The notes: generated by a model from the sequence alone, not told the origin. DNA of 62,706 bases from an uncultured Gammaproteobacteria bacterium (GCA_913042205.1 CAJWIY010000006.1:1-62706); one strand, 5' to 3'; shown: positions 1 through 10,673, counted from the stretch's first letter. Translations and numbers: made by a program.

Positions 1-332
<332 letters not shown>

Positions 333-471
333 AGAGTACCTGAGTAACCCAGGTGATATTTTTTGCTCAGACAGTCGCAAAACTGCTAAATAAATTTATA
401 CAGGTATGCTTGTCTGAAAATTTTGTCGACTTTCAGCTCAAGCACCCACACGCATTGCTTGATCAACTTTT

Positions 472-500
472 AAAAAACGCCTCAGAGGACCTCTCTGAGG
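472..500 (-). terminator. terminator-like hairpin in the rRNA leader
   Basis: Positions 480-500 form a perfect 8-bp stem (CCTCAGAG with CTCTGAGG) around a 5-nt loop. On the minus strand it is followed by GCG and then six T residues (472-477). This has the form of an intrinsic terminator, yet it lies between the rRNA promoter near 690 and the 16S start near 332, so rRNA transcription must read through it. A leader attenuator suppressed by the rRNA antitermination complex is one reading; an RNase processing stem is another. No convincing boxA was found in the leader by eye. Confidence 0.55.
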
Positions 501-675
501 TGGACGCGAATTCTATCGAACCCTGCGTCTTTTGCAACTACTTTTTCTAACGTTTGCAGCTACCTTTAGGCCAAAAGCCTGAGTTTGAGTCAGCATGATT
601 ACTCAGATTGACTCGAGCTACAAATTTCCAGAAATCCGTCGGGGGAGCGAGGATATTTGCCCTCGCCCCTGTGAG

Positions 676-711
676 GAGCGCGCATAGTACAGTGTTTAAT
701 TCGCCTTGCAA
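676..711 (-). promoter_or_regulatory. rRNA operon promoter (P1-like)
   Basis: On the minus strand a -35 box TTGCAA (706-711) and a -10 box TACTAT (684-689) are separated by 16 bp. The -10 is followed at once by a GC-rich discriminator (GCGCGCTCC), typical of stringently controlled rRNA promoters. The 25 bases upstream (712-745) are A/T-rich, like an UP element. Transcription would start near 676-678 and give a leader of about 345 nt before the mature 16S. Box positions are seen directly; promoter function and stringent or DksA control are inferred. Confidence 0.7.
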
Positions 712-810
712 GCAGTTTTCGTAATTATTTTTTGCTAAAACAGACTTTCAAAGATGCATTAAAAACACACACGGTAGTTTTACCACATTCGCTGTGCGCA
801 CAGATAACCG

Positions 811-2034
811 TTAGTCGGAGACAGTCACCCGAACAAAACGTTTCTTACCACATTGGAATACGTGCGTTTCCCCGGAATTAACCCTGTATTGAAGATCGGT
901 TTCGAGGTCACCATTAATCCGAACCGCGCCTTGTGAAATGAAGCTCCTTGCCTCAGAAGAACTTTTTGCCAATCCCGTCTCACGGAGTAATACCGCCAGT
1001 GGTATCCCACCCTCGGCATCTCCTTGTACCGACATTTCAGGCATTTGATCCGGAATATCGCCAGCTTTAAACTTATTACCCGCACTCTTCGAAGCCCGCT
1101 CAGCCGCCTCAGGATTGTGAAAGCGCGCTATCAATTCTTTCGCTAAATCAGCTTTCGCAACATTAGGGGCTACTAATCCATCAGCGACAGAAACCCGCAA
1201 AGTTGCGAGTTCCGCGTTACTTTTGAAGCTCAACAATTCGTAGTAACGCCACATCAGTTCGTCAGAAATCCCCATAAGCTTTCCGAACATGTCCCCTGGT
1301 TCATCGTTCAAACCAACATAATTGTCCAATGACTTCGACATCTTTTTCTCACCGTCCAAACCTTCAAGGATAGGCATCATCACAATGGTCTGAGGTTCCT
1401 GGCCAGCATCTCTCTGCAACTCTCGCCCCATCAGGAGGTTGAAACGTTGATCAGTTCCACCCAGTTCAACATCTGCCTCGAGTACGACAGAATCGTATCC
1501 TTGCATTAGAGGATAAAGAAACTCATGGATGGAAATTGGTTGCTCAGATTTGAACCGTTTATTGAAGTCGTCACGCTCAAGCATCCGAGCAACAGTAAGT
1601 TTTGCTGCTAACCGAATAAACTCCTGCGGCTTCAATTTCGCCATCCAACGACTATTGTATTCAACGCGCGTCTTCTTCTTATCCAAAATTTTGAAGACCT
1701 GAGATGCGTAAGTCTCGGCATTTCGCCTCAACTTTTCCTCAGTTAATGGTTGCCGTGTTTGATTCTTCCCGGTTGGATCTCCGATCAGTCCTGTAAAATC
1801 ACCAATCAGAAAAATAACTTCATGGCCAAGCTGCTGAAACTGCCGCAACTTGTTAATTAAAACTGTATGGCCCAAGTGCAAGTCTGGTGCAGTTGGATCA
1901 AAGCCAGCTTTTATAGTTAGCGGTCTGCCACTATTCAACCTCTGGCTTAATTCGTCTAGAGGAAGAATTTCTTCCGCGCCCCGCGAAATCAGATCTATCG
2001 CCTCCCTCAGACTACGTCCGTCCACTGTTGCCAT
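811..2034 (-). CDS. tyrS: tyrosyl-tRNA synthetase
   Basis: Class I aminoacyl-tRNA synthetase that charges tRNA-Tyr. From the start at 2034 the protein is 407 residues. It shows the HIGH-type motif HLGH in a Rossmann fold, the KMSKS signature (KKMSKSLDN) and a C-terminal S4-like RNA-binding domain ([26 protein letters not shown] region). An in-frame start exists 21 codons upstream at 2097, but the family normally begins just before the [11 protein letters not shown] helix, and GAGAGTGGGT precedes the ATG at 2034, so that start is preferred. The gene is divergent from the M23 peptidase gene and is followed by the rRNA promoter. This neighbourhood matches Pseudomonas. Confidence 0.96.
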   Translation of the reverse strand: MATVDGRSLREAIDLISRGAEEILPLDELSQRLNSGRPLTIKAGFDPTAPDLHLGHTVLINKLRQFQQLGHEVIFLIGDFTGLIGDPTGKNQTRQPLTEEKLRRNAETYASQVFKILDKKKTRVEYNSRWMAKLKPQEFIRLAAKLTVARMLERDDFNKRFKSEQPISIHEFLYPLMQGYDSVVLEADVELGGTDQRFNLLMGRELQRDAGQEPQTIVMMPILEGLDGEKKMSKSLDNYVGLNDEPGDMFGKLMGISDELMWRYYELLSFKSNAELATLRVSVADGLVAPNVAKADLAKELIARFHNPEAAERASKSAGNKFKAGDIPDQMPEMSVQGDAEGGIPLAVLLRETGLAKSSSEARSFISQGAVRINGDLETDLQYRVNSGETHVFQCGKKRFVRVTVSD

Positions 2035-2146
2035 ACCCACTCTCAGTTCAATATTTAAAACACCATAGTGTACATAACCTCTATTTTTTGTGTGCAATAC
2101 TCAATTGGATTGTGTACACTCCGTTAAACCGCTACGTAGGATACGA

Positions 2147-3478
2147 ATGCGCAACCTTATCAATCGCTTAGACGCGATATGTCATCCTTTTCCAGGAATA
2201 CATGTTCTTGTTCTAGTCGGGTCCCTCTTATTTATCAGCGCGTTGGTTGCATGGCCGGCGGTCGGAGGGACGGCCGACCGAACCGGTGGGTCAATGCCTA
2301 TCCCCGCGCTTTCAATGTGGACAGAGCGGACAAAAGATCATGTAGAACCGAAACCACGATTCGAAACTCGAACTGAACGTGTACAAGAGGGTGACTCATT
2401 GTCCCGACTTTTTTCTCGCCAGAATTTGGAGACGCAAGTGCTCCACTCGCTCACACAGGCGGAAAACAGTCAAGCTCAGATCTCACAGCTTAAGCCCGGC
2501 CAATCTGTGGAATTTCGATATAACAGTGATAACACTCTTAAGGAACTTGCTGTTGTCCACTCACCGTTTCATCAAACCATTGCAGCTCAAAGTGACGGCA
2601 GTTGGACAATTAGCCAACGATACCGAGAGGCTGAAATTTATATCGAGCACGCCCGAGCAACCATTGACAGCTCACTTTTTCTGGCAGGTGCACATGCCGG
2701 ACTCTCCGATAACCTGATTATGGAGTTGGCGGACATATATGGGCACGTAATCGATTTCGTCCACGAAATCCGAAAAGGTGACCAATTCGTAGTCACATTT
2801 GAGAAGCGATACCTTGACGGCGAATTCGTGGAATATGGGAACATTTTGGCCGCGGAGTTTATTAACTCTGGGGAGTCATTCATAGCGGTTCGTTACGAAG
2901 ACATTAAAGGCGATATAGGCTATTACGATCAAAATGGGGTTAGCTTGAGGAAAGCCTTTTTGCGAGCACCCCTCAATTTTCGCCGAATTAGTTCAAATTT
3001 TAGCCACTCCCGAAAGCATCCAGTTACAGGTGTTCGACGCCCCCATAGAGGAACTGATTACGCGGCACCGACAGGAACCCCGGTATATGCAGCCGGAGAC
3101 GGTAAGATCGTACACCGGGGAACCAAAGGAGGTTATGGAAAGACCATCGTTATGAAGCATGGCAGTAGCGTGACTACCCTCTATGCCCATCTGTCTCGAT
3201 ATGGAAAATTTAGGACTGGCCAAAAAGTTAAGCAACGGCAGGTAATAGGTTATGTTGGTTCAACAGGGTTATCGACTGGGCCACACTTACACTATGAGTT
3301 TATATTCAACGGTGTGCATCGAAATCCTCGGACGATCCTAAATAAACTTCCAAAAGCGAAGTCGTTACCAAAATCCGAAATCGCACGCTACAGGCGCATC
3401 GCAGGCACATTAATAGCGTCACTCGACGCGCAAAGAAGCCATGATGAACTGGCTTTCCAAAGCATTACCAACCCCTAA
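2147..3478 (+). CDS. M23 family peptidoglycan DD-endopeptidase (MepM-like)
   Basis: Predicted periplasmic, inner-membrane-anchored murein hydrolase that would cut peptidoglycan cross-links. The preferred start at 2147 has TAGGA six bases upstream and gives 443 residues. An N-terminal hydrophobic segment (HVLVLVGSLLFISALVAW) acts as signal anchor. A LysM/OapA-like domain follows (RVQEGDSLSRLF region, about residues 85-150). The C-terminal LytM domain carries the zinc-binding HRGTD and the HLHYE motif. An upstream in-frame start at 2090 would place charged residues and cysteines before the anchor and is less likely. It is divergent from tyrS, and its 3' end overlaps anmK by 38 nt, suggesting translational coupling of murein hydrolysis and recycling. 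Confidence 0.92.
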   Translation: MRNLINRLDAICHPFPGIHVLVLVGSLLFISALVAWPAVGGTADRTGGSMPIPALSMWTERTKDHVEPKPRFETRTERVQEGDSLSRLFSRQNLETQVLHSLTQAENSQAQISQLKPGQSVEFRYNSDNTLKELAVVHSPFHQTIAAQSDGSWTISQRYREAEIYIEHARATIDSSLFLAGAHAGLSDNLIMELADIYGHVIDFVHEIRKGDQFVVTFEKRYLDGEFVEYGNILAAEFINSGESFIAVRYEDIKGDIGYYDQNGVSLRKAFLRAPLNFRRISSNFSHSRKHPVTGVRRPHRGTDYAAPTGTPVYAAGDGKIVHRGTKGGYGKTIVMKHGSSVTTLYAHLSRYGKFRTGQKVKQRQVIGYVGSTGLSTGPHLHYEFIFNGVHRNPRTILNKLPKAKSLPKSEIARYRRIAGTLIASLDAQRSHDELAFQSITNP

Positions 3479-4568
3479 AACGTCCCGATCTGCGATTGGG
3501 CTGATGAGCGGCACGAGCCTTGATGGGCTGGACGCCTGCATCGTCAAAGAGAATAAAAAGAATCACCGCATAGAGGTCGTCAATACCCATCGATCTGAAC
3601 TACCAATTCAGGCTCGTGATGGTCTTCAAAAAATCATCGAATCCGGTGAGGTGAACCTCGATACCCTGTTGCATATCGAGCACCAATATACAGAAGCCGT
3701 GATCGAACAATGCAAAATGCTTATAGGGTCCAGTGATGACACAATTTCAGTCATAGGCTTTCATGGTCAAACACTGTGGCATGCCCCACATCTGGGCTCT
3801 ACGTTACAAATCGGTTTTGCTGAACGTCTCGCCGAGGCCACGCTCACTCCAGTCGCACACCAATTTCGACGCGGCGATATGGCACGAGGCGGTCAAGGGG
3901 CGCCACTTGCACCATTGTTCCATGCATCCCAATTCAGTCGTGATACTGAAAATGTGGCCGTCCTCAACCTCGGCGGAATTGCAAATCTCTCTCTATTAGT
4001 TTCAGGAAAGCCAATCAAAGGATGGGATTTGGGACCCGCCAATACTCTGTCAGACATATGGCACCAGATGCATCAGGATAAGCCTTTTGATTATGAGGGG
4101 AAGTACGCCGCATCCGGTTGCGTGGATGACGATCTTTTGACGGCCCTCCTCAACGACCCATACTTTAAACAATCACCACCAAAAAGCACTGGACGGGAAT
4201 ATTTTTCGTCGGCCTGGCTCTTAGCAATTGTGGATCAATTTCCATTTATCGAGCCAGCTGACGTACAGGCAACGCTAAATCGCCTCACAGCGGTCCTTGC
4301 AGACAGAGCACTGTCCAGTGACATCGACATCTTAGTTGTTTGCGGGGGCGGTATACACAACGCCCACCTAATGGACCAGATCGACAATACGGTGCAGCCA
4401 CTCGTGGTGACTTCTGAGGCATTTTCTGTCGACCCAGACTTTGTTGAGGCTGCTTGCTTTGGTTGGCTCGGGCTTAAGTGCTTAGATCAACAGATCATGG
4501 AAACTAGCTCGATCACTGGGTCGAGAGTCGCTGGTGTCCTTGGCTCTTTGGTGTTTCCAACGTTATAG
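3441..4568 (+). CDS. anmK: anhydro-N-acetylmuramic acid kinase
   Basis: Cytoplasmic murein-recycling enzyme that hydrolyses and phosphorylates 1,6-anhydroMurNAc to MurNAc-6-phosphate. The 375-residue protein opens with the ATP-binding signature [13 protein letters not shown]. It also has the family motifs [31 protein letters not shown] and the late VCGGGIHN. Length is normal. Two adjacent ATG codons (3441 and 3444) are possible starts. It overlaps the upstream peptidase gene, and its stop overlaps the convergent erpA by 6 nt. The pairing tyrS/M23 peptidase/anmK/erpA is conserved in Pseudomonas and supports the assignment. Confidence 0.96.
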   Translation: MMNWLSKALPTPKTSRSAIGLMSGTSLDGLDACIVKENKKNHRIEVVNTHRSELPIQARDGLQKIIESGEVNLDTLLHIEHQYTEAVIEQCKMLIGSSDDTISVIGFHGQTLWHAPHLGSTLQIGFAERLAEATLTPVAHQFRRGDMARGGQGAPLAPLFHASQFSRDTENVAVLNLGGIANLSLLVSGKPIKGWDLGPANTLSDIWHQMHQDKPFDYEGKYAASGCVDDDLLTALLNDPYFKQSPPKSTGREYFSSAWLLAIVDQFPFIEPADVQATLNRLTAVLADRALSSDIDILVVCGGGIHNAHLMDQIDNTVQPLVVTSEAFSVDPDFVEAACFGWLGLKCLDQQIMETSSITGSRVAGVLGSLVFPTL

Positions 4569-4910
4569 ACTGAAACTCGCGCCGCAACCACATGTACTAG
4601 TGGCATTCGGATTCTCGACAACAAACTGCGATCCAGTCAGTGACTCGGAATAGTCCACCGTCGAACCAACTAGGTACTGATATGACATACCGTCCACGAC
4701 CACTTTAACTCCATCTTTCACAATTTCAGTGTCGTCTTCTTGAAGCTCATCATCAAAACTGAAACCGTACTGGAATCCAGAGCACCCTCCACCGGTCACG
4801 AAAACACGCAGATGAAGACTAGGATTACCCTCACCATCAATCAGTTCTTTCGCCTTTGAAACAGCTCTATCAGTCAAATTGATCGGAGTCGGAATAAATA
4901 CTTCAGCCAT
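4563..4910 (-). CDS. erpA: iron-sulfur cluster insertion protein ErpA
   Basis: A-type Fe-S carrier of 115 residues that delivers clusters to apoproteins. The three conserved cysteines are visible: one in [10 protein letters not shown] (about residue 43) and two in the C-terminal [10 protein letters not shown]. The segment ATSTCGCG is typical of ErpA rather than IscA. The ORF begins with ATG at 4910. It lies 5 nt downstream of argC on the same strand, so both probably share a transcript, and it overlaps the end of convergent anmK. Confidence 0.94.
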   Translation of the reverse strand: MAEVFIPTPINLTDRAVSKAKELIDGEGNPSLHLRVFVTGGGCSGFQYGFSFDDELQEDDTEIVKDGVKVVVDGMSYQYLVGSTVDYSESLTGSQFVVENPNATSTCGCGASFSL

Positions 4911-4915
4911 GTGTC

Positions 4916-5962
4916 TTACGGACTCAATGCATCCATCGGAATTGCGTCAAATTCATTGAATCCAAGCATCAAGTTCATGTTTTGGATTGCCTGACCTGCC
5001 GCACCTTTTACTAAGTTATCTATGACACTCGAAATGATCAACTGTCCGGGCCGCTGCTGATAAAGTCCAATAACACAACGATTGGATCCCCGAACCCATC
5101 GTGTCTCAGGATACTCGCCAGTATCGGCCAAGGAAACTAGGGGCTCTTCACTATAGCGTTCTTGGAAAAGTTGCCTTGCGTCATCACCGCTGAGTAACGT
5201 GGAGACATATACCGTGACTTCAATCCCCCTAATCATCGGCAGCAGATGGGGAACGAACGTTACGCTTACGTCCTGCCCCATTTTTGAGATTTGATGAGCC
5301 ATTTCTGGCTCATGGCGATGACCCTCGGCAGCGTAAGCATGGAAATTATCAGATGCCTCAGCAACAATAAGATCTGCACGGGCTGAGCGTCCTGCACCCG
5401 ACGCCCCACTCTTACCGTCGACGATGACGTTTGATTCTCTCAGAGCCTTTGCCTCAACAAGCGGCATCAGTGCCAACGCAGTCGCTGTCGGATAACACCC
5501 TGGATTTCCGACAATTCGGGCCCTCGCAATCTGATCACGATACTTTTCAGGGAGACCGTAGACAGCCTCATGAAGTAAGTCAGGCGCGCCGTGTTGACCC
5601 CCATACGTAGCCTCCCAGAGCGACACATCGCCAAACCTAAAATCTGCAGCAAGATCGATCACGCGGACACCGCGGTCAAGAAGAGCCCGTGTCTCCGTCA
5701 TCGCAATCTTATTCGGGGTCGCATAGAACACGAGATCACACGACGACAGTGCGTCAAGTGAAGGCTCTTCAAAACTAAGGTCAGCTGCATGCGACAGCCA
5801 AGGATATAAAGAGGCGACTGTTTTACCCGCTTCTGACCTAGATGTGAGATAACTGATCTCAACCCCTTGATGTGAAACTAACATACGAAGGAGTTCTACA
5901 CCCGTGTAACCCGTTCCGCCAACAATTCCGATTTGTTTCAAACGTGATTTCCATCCATTCAC
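4916..5962 (-). CDS. argC: N-acetyl-gamma-glutamyl-phosphate reductase
   Basis: NADPH-dependent reduction of N-acetylglutamyl-phosphate in arginine biosynthesis, cytoplasmic. The protein (348 residues from the GTG at 5962) has the Rossmann motif [15 protein letters not shown] and the catalytic cysteine in GNPGCYPTA. Histidine-containing stretches near [13 protein letters not shown] match the family. The start is uncertain: GTG at 5962 has no good ribosome-binding site, and a TTG eight codons in lies directly before the usual family N-terminus ([10 protein letters not shown]) with GGATGG upstream. It is divergent from the ClC gene. Confidence 0.94.
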   Translation of the reverse strand: MNGWKSRLKQIGIVGGTGYTGVELLRMLVSHQGVEISYLTSRSEAGKTVASLYPWLSHAADLSFEEPSLDALSSCDLVFYATPNKIAMTETRALLDRGVRVIDLAADFRFGDVSLWEATYGGQHGAPDLLHEAVYGLPEKYRDQIARARIVGNPGCYPTATALALMPLVEAKALRESNVIVDGKSGASGAGRSARADLIVAEASDNFHAYAAEGHRHEPEMAHQISKMGQDVSVTFVPHLLPMIRGIEVTVYVSTLLSGDDARQLFQERYSEEPLVSLADTGEYPETRWVRGSNRCVIGLYQQRPGQLIISSVIDNLVKGAAGQAIQNMNLMLGFNEFDAIPMDALSP

Positions 5963-6019
5963 AAATTGAGCGCATAATACGTTAATCCGCGGCTAAAACG
6001 TACAAAAACGGGGAAGTCT

Positions 6020-7720
6020 ATGCAGAGTCAAGTCAAGGACACTGGCGCAGAACTGATTGTAGATTTTGTCATAGGCGGCCTCGTCGGGGTCATAGTAGCA
6101 ACCGCGTCAAAGGCGTTTGTGTCGGGGGTGAACTTCTTCACTGCCCTCCGAGAAAATCAGACACTTATGGAAGTCGTCATTTTTGGGAGACAAATAGAAC
6201 TTACAAGTTTAGTTTTTCTCTGGTCTGCGGCTGGACTGCTAATTTTGATGCGCCGAGTATTTAAGATAACTCGATGGCACGGTCCCGCAGACTCAATCTA
6301 CCATGCACACCAGTCAAAAGAGCCGCTTGATGAAAAACATGGGCTGGTCTCAACTCTAGCCGCCTTTACAAGTGCCGCAGGCGGTGGATCGGTGGGGCAA
6401 TATGGACCGTTAGTGCATTTCGGTGCCACGATCGGTATCATTTTCAAACGATTCTTTAAGTCACGACTTTCAAACGAAATATATCTCGGGTGTGGAGTCG
6501 CGGCAGCCATTTCCGCAGGTTTTGGTGCCCCAATCGCGGGTATCGTGTTTGCTCACGAGGCAGTTCTGAGACATCTTTCAGTCCGAGCAATGGCACCGAT
6601 ATCTATCGCCTCCGTAACCGCAGCTGCGTTTAGTCAGGCTTTCTTTAAAAATACAACTCCGTACGCAATTTCAGCGCACTCTCCAGATCTAGCAACGCTG
6701 ATCCCAATTTTGATTATTGCGGGCCCTGTTGTTGCTGCGACGGCAATCACCTTTATGCAAGGACTTAGGTATTCCGCGAAGTTTGCTCGGGAGTCAGGTT
6801 GGTCAGCCGAGCAATTAATTGTCATCGCTGCGACTATTTGTGGAACCGTGGGTATCTGGGTGCCCGAAATTCTGGGAGTGGGCCTCGGTACCGTTAATGC
6901 GATGCTCGACGGACAGTACCAGATCCCTATGCTTCTCGTCTTGCTCGTTCTGAAGATATCTATGACAGCGGTCTGCATCGGTTTTGGTTTATTCGGAGGA
7001 GTATTCTCACCGGCACTTTTTATCGGTGTTGCGGTTGGCGGACTGGTGGCACAGATATCAATCGCTGCGGGCGTTCAGGGTTTGACGGAGGCCATCAGTA
7101 TCGCCGCGATGGCCTCCGTTGCCGCAACTGTGATAGGGGCCCCAATTACAGCAGTTCTAATTGTGCTCGAACTCACGCAATCCTATGCATATGCTGTGGC
7201 CGCCCTCATGGCCGTGATGACCTCGATGCTATTAACGCATCGATTATTTGGCCATTCCTTTTTTGATCGCCAATTGATCGACCGAGGTATCGATCTATCA
7301 CTCGGCAGGGAAGGAATAGCCCTGAATCAACATACGTTAGAGGCTCATATAGGTGATGATTGCGTTAACCTCGGTGAGAACAGTACCGGACAAGAGGCTC
7401 TTCACGAGATGCGTGCCAAGGAACAAACCGAGGCCTACATAATATCTGCCTCAGGCAACCTATTAGGAAAACTATCTGTACATCAGGCCGTTACGGCTGG
7501 CGATAAATTGGTAAAACAATTTTGCGACAAAAATCCTCTCATCCTCAAAAAAGACGATTCGTTGCAACATGCTATGTATGTTGTAAGTGATTTTGTTGGT
7601 GAATCGATACCGATCGTTGATGGAGACGATCGAGTCTTTTTAGGCGCGGTTACGGAGGGAGACTTATTCACAGCGGTAATTGAGGTACAAAATAAGGTTC
7701 GAAATCAGGAACGAGGATAG
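6020..7720 (+). CDS. ClC-family chloride channel/transporter with C-terminal CBS pair
   Basis: Integral inner-membrane anion channel or exchanger of 566 residues. About 400 residues contain many hydrophobic helices, with the GxFxP selectivity segment FGLFGGVFSPALFIG near residue 325. Two CBS repeats follow in the last 130 residues, which in this family sense nucleotides. The segment that is GREGP in E. coli ClcA (Glu148 is the proton/gate residue) reads GQYGP at 126-130, so the gating glutamate is replaced by Tyr128. The usual GSGIP motif reads HGPADS (87-92). It therefore belongs to a divergent subgroup and may behave as a channel rather than a proton-coupled exchanger; that is inference. 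GGGGAAG precedes the ATG. Confidence 0.88.
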   Translation: MQSQVKDTGAELIVDFVIGGLVGVIVATASKAFVSGVNFFTALRENQTLMEVVIFGRQIELTSLVFLWSAAGLLILMRRVFKITRWHGPADSIYHAHQSKEPLDEKHGLVSTLAAFTSAAGGGSVGQYGPLVHFGATIGIIFKRFFKSRLSNEIYLGCGVAAAISAGFGAPIAGIVFAHEAVLRHLSVRAMAPISIASVTAAAFSQAFFKNTTPYAISAHSPDLATLIPILIIAGPVVAATAITFMQGLRYSAKFARESGWSAEQLIVIAATICGTVGIWVPEILGVGLGTVNAMLDGQYQIPMLLVLLVLKISMTAVCIGFGLFGGVFSPALFIGVAVGGLVAQISIAAGVQGLTEAISIAAMASVAATVIGAPITAVLIVLELTQSYAYAVAALMAVMTSMLLTHRLFGHSFFDRQLIDRGIDLSLGREGIALNQHTLEAHIGDDCVNLGENSTGQEALHEMRAKEQTEAYIISASGNLLGKLSVHQAVTAGDKLVKQFCDKNPLILKKDDSLQHAMYVVSDFVGESIPIVDGDDRVFLGAVTEGDLFTAVIEVQNKVRNQERG

Positions 7721-7775
7721 CCTTGTCTTTCAATTGGATACTTGGTGTACTCCTATGTGCAGGAAAGGAGAGATC

Positions 7776-8204
7776 ATGTTTCTTTGGATTAAAGCATTTC
7801 ATTTAATCGCAGTCGTGACCTGGTTCGCGGCATTGTTTTATCTTCCCAGATTATTCGTATATCACGCAATGACTGACACAAGCGATATCACCGGGACAGA
7901 GCGTTTCAAAGTCATGGAAAGAAAACTCTTGAACGGGATAATGACCCCTTCAATGATCGTTGCCATCGCTCTCGGTATCTGGATGATCGTGCTGGTACCC
8001 GACTATATGACTCAAGGGTGGATGCATGCCAAACTCACATTTGTGATCTTGTTGATTGGGTACCATCACTGGTGTATGAAAATCGTCAAAACATTCAAAA
8101 ACGATTCCAACACGAGGAGTCACACATGGTATCGCTGGTTCAACGAAGTACCGGTGATCGGCCTTGTCGCAATTTCTATCTTGGTGATCGTTAAACCATT
8201 CTGA
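7776..8204 (+). CDS. hemJ: HemJ-type protoporphyrinogen IX oxidase
   Basis: Small polytopic membrane enzyme of 142 residues that oxidises protoporphyrinogen IX to protoporphyrin IX late in haem synthesis. The conserved N-terminal histidine helix (KAFHLIAVVTWFAALFYLPRLFVYHA) and four predicted membrane helices are present. A longer in-frame extension from 7680 is rejected because AAGGAG lies six bases before the ATG at 7776 and the family starts there. Its TGA overlaps the ATG of thiE by one base (TGATG), so the two are probably cotranscribed. With hemL downstream it forms a small tetrapyrrole/cofactor cluster. Confidence 0.9.
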   Translation: MFLWIKAFHLIAVVTWFAALFYLPRLFVYHAMTDTSDITGTERFKVMERKLLNGIMTPSMIVAIALGIWMIVLVPDYMTQGWMHAKLTFVILLIGYHHWCMKIVKTFKNDSNTRSHTWYRWFNEVPVIGLVAISILVIVKPF

Positions 8205-8812
8205 TGCAAGGTTTGTATGTCATCACCGATGCTTCGGTAACTCATCCTGAGCAACTCTACAGGCAGATACAAGAAACAATTGAGGGTGGCGCCGCTTACA
8301 TTCAGATGCGCCACAAAGGCGATGATCTGGGCCTCCTCGAAGCACTGGCTGAAGCCGCTATCGATATCTGTCGCACAAAGCGGACACCATGCATCATTAA
8401 CGATCATGTAATGGTTTGTCGAGACCTTGGAGCGGAGGGGGTACATCTTGGTCAAAACGACGAATCGCTAGCCAGTACACGTGAGGCTCTAGGTCCCAGC
8501 GCCATTATCGGTCGTACGTGTCATGACTCGACCAAACTTATGGAACGTGCTGTTCGAGAGGGCGCCACCTATTGCGCATTCGGTCGATTATTTAAGTCAG
8601 AGACCAAACCAACCGCGAGTGAACTGTCCCTCGCCAAACTGAGTCAACTCGTAGTCGCATGCCCAGTCCCAGTAGTCGCAATCGGTGGCATCAACGCAGA
8701 TAACGCAACCCGAGTTTTAGATACAGGAGTCTCGATGCTTGCAGTCTCTGGGGCCGTGTTCAAATCTAAAGATATCGGGGAGGCGGCACGCCGTCTTTCT
8801 GAATTATTTTAA
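8204..8812 (+). CDS. thiE: thiamine-phosphate synthase
   Basis: TIM-barrel enzyme that joins the pyrimidine pyrophosphate and thiazole phosphate to make thiamine phosphate. The 202-residue protein carries QMRHK (pyrophosphate/pyrimidine site), INDH, GVHLGQND, and the C-terminal phosphate-binding AIGGIN with VSGAV. Length is normal. It starts in a TGATG overlap with hemJ and ends 9 nt before hemL. The thiE-hemL pair is also found in Pseudomonas. Confidence 0.95.
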   Translation: MQGLYVITDASVTHPEQLYRQIQETIEGGAAYIQMRHKGDDLGLLEALAEAAIDICRTKRTPCIINDHVMVCRDLGAEGVHLGQNDESLASTREALGPSAIIGRTCHDSTKLMERAVREGATYCAFGRLFKSETKPTASELSLAKLSQLVVACPVPVVAIGGINADNATRVLDTGVSMLAVSGAVFKSKDIGEAARRLSELF

Positions 8813-8821
8813 GGAAAAAGA

Positions 8822-10099
8822 ATGTTTAAATCTGAACAACTCTACCAAAGAGCTAGCCAATCCATAGCTGGCGGCGTTAACTCGCCCGTTCGAGCGTTTC
8901 GTGCCGTAGGCGGGACACCTATTTTCTTTAGTAAAGCTAAAGGACCCTACCTCTATGATGCTGATGGCAAGCGGTATATCGACTATATTGGCAGTTGGGG
9001 GCCAATGATAGCGGGACATGCTAATCCCACGATATTAAAAGCCGTGGGAGACGCGATCACAAACGGACTATCTTTTGGAGCGCCGACAGCTATCGAGACA
9101 GAGATGGCTGAACTCGTGAAATCTTTTTTCCCATCAATGGCAAAGCTCAGGTTCTGCTCAAGCGGGACCGAGGCAACCATGAGCGCGATTCGACTCGCAA
9201 GGGGTTTCACTGGTCGCGACACCATCGTTAAATTTGAAGGATGCTATCACGGACACTCCGACAGCTTGTTGGTTAAGGCTGGATCAGGCGCTCTCACATT
9301 CGGCATCCCCAGTTCGCCTGGTGTGCCGCTAGAACTGGCCAAACAAACGCTAAACCTTCCATTTAATGACTTAGAGGCGGCTACCGAGTTGCTCCGTCAA
9401 CGAGGTGACTCGATCGCATGTATTATCATCGAACCAATCACCGGTAATATGAACATGATTGTTCCGAAATCTGGCTATCTCGAAGGTTTGCGGGAGTTAT
9501 GTGATCAATATGGTGTGATTTTAATCTTCGATGAGGTGATGACAGGGTTTCGTGTCGCCGAAGACGGTGCTCAAGGGTTATTAAACATCATCCCAGATCT
9601 GACCTGCCTCGGAAAAATTATTGGGGGCGGTATGCCGGTAGGTGCTTTTGGCGGTCGCCAAGATGTCATGGATATGCTGGCCCCGGATGGTCCTGTCTAT
9701 CAGGCAGGCACTTTATCCGGAAACCCGGTCGCCATGGCGGCGGGCATTGCCACACTTTCAGAATTATCGACCCCCGGTTTCTTTGAGCAACTAAACGCGA
9801 CCACTGAACGCTTTATCTCTGGCGTATTACGAGCCGCTGAGGAGGCTGGGGTAGCAATGCAGGGCGTCAGTCGTGGCGGAATGTTTGGCTTATTTTTCGC
9901 CGAACAACCAGTGACCACTTTCGATGAGGTTACCGCCTGTAATGAAAACTTGTTTAAGCGCTTCTTTCATTTGATGCTGGACCGTGGTGTATATCTAGCC
10001 CCATCTATGTACGAGGCAGGGTTTGTCTCATCAACACACAGCGACCAAGTGATCAATGACACAGTCGCAGCGGCAAGAGAGTCCCTAAAGGCGCTTTAA
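8822..10099 (+). CDS. hemL: glutamate-1-semialdehyde 2,1-aminomutase
   Basis: PLP enzyme converting glutamate-1-semialdehyde to 5-aminolevulinate in the C5 haem pathway. The 425-residue sequence shows the family N-terminus [13 protein letters not shown], the PLP-phosphate contact SSGTEA, the FDEVMTGFR segment and the Schiff-base lysine in [16 protein letters not shown] (about residue 265). AAGGA lies upstream of the ATG. Its last 4 nt overlap the convergent TPR lipoprotein gene, so the two 3' ends share sequence and no separate terminator fits between them. Confidence 0.97.
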   Translation: MFKSEQLYQRASQSIAGGVNSPVRAFRAVGGTPIFFSKAKGPYLYDADGKRYIDYIGSWGPMIAGHANPTILKAVGDAITNGLSFGAPTAIETEMAELVKSFFPSMAKLRFCSSGTEATMSAIRLARGFTGRDTIVKFEGCYHGHSDSLLVKAGSGALTFGIPSSPGVPLELAKQTLNLPFNDLEAATELLRQRGDSIACIIIEPITGNMNMIVPKSGYLEGLRELCDQYGVILIFDEVMTGFRVAEDGAQGLLNIIPDLTCLGKIIGGGMPVGAFGGRQDVMDMLAPDGPVYQAGTLSGNPVAMAAGIATLSELSTPGFFEQLNATTERFISGVLRAAEEAGVAMQGVSRGGMFGLFFAEQPVTTFDEVTACNENLFKRFFHLMLDRGVYLAPSMYEAGFVSSTHSDQVINDTVAAARESLKAL

Positions 10100-10671
10100 G
10101 AGCCAGACGCGCGTGCCAAACGTCGCGCTTCGCTTGCGCCAGATGCGTCACCAAGAGCATCCTTCGCTCGGGCAATGACCGTATACAGGTCACGCTTCAT
10201 AGCTTGATCAGCACCCGACAGGTCGACGCCCTGAACCGCTATGTTTACAGCATCTTCGAGACTGCCTTGTTCAAGTCTCAAGCTGGATAGCTGGAAATAT
10301 ACTTCTGGTTCTGTTGGAGCGATCCTCTGTGCGCGCTCCAATCGCGCAGATGCCCCTTCAAAATCTCCCGCAGTTCGAAGCTGATCTGCCTCTTCCAATA
10401 AGGAAAGGACAGGAGGAGCAATCTCGCGTACTTCTTTTGGTTGATCAACCGGTTCAATTTTAGCAATGGATTCAATCGGAGTTGCCTTGTTGCTCTCGTC
10501 GTTTTGGGTTTTACCACCGAGAGATACTTTCGGAACAACGCGCTTCGAGGAGACTACACGATCGTCCTCATTGGCGCGCCATGACGCGTCAACTACTGGG
10601 GGACGCGACACGGGCGCCTGAACACAACCCACCAAAAGTGCCACACACGTTAAACTCAATCCAAGTCGCAT
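10096..10671 (-). CDS. TPR-containing lipoprotein
   Basis: A lipobox (LLVGC, cysteine at about residue 16) follows a short hydrophobic signal from the ATG at 10671, so the 191-residue product should be lipid-anchored in the periplasm or outer membrane. The middle is a low-complexity linker rich in Lys, Pro and Glu. The last 90 residues look like two TPR repeats ([25 protein letters not shown] and [20 protein letters not shown], cited in part). Similar tetratricopeptide proteins lie beside PBP1b genes in Pseudomonas relatives, so a role in assisting peptidoglycan synthesis is plausible but inferred. The mrcB stop overlaps the longer form of this ORF. Confidence 0.75.
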   Translation of the reverse strand: MRLGLSLTCVALLVGCVQAPVSRPPVVDASWRANEDDRVVSSKRVVPKVSLGGKTQNDESNKATPIESIAKIEPVDQPKEVREIAPPVLSLLEEADQLRTAGDFEGASARLERAQRIAPTEPEVYFQLSSLRLEQGSLEDAVNIAVQGVDLSGADQAMKRDLYTVIARAKDALGDASGASEARRLARASGS

Positions 10672-10673
10672 TG

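Noticed and set aside
337-348. 12-base identity between the rRNA leader and 34936-34947 (tacctgagtaac)
   Set aside because: Short, with no flanking similarity; a chance match is likely in 62 kb.
353-550. 65-codon open frame in the rRNA leader
   Set aside because: It is antisense to the rRNA leader, has no ribosome-binding site and no protein-like pattern, and it covers the terminator-like hairpin.
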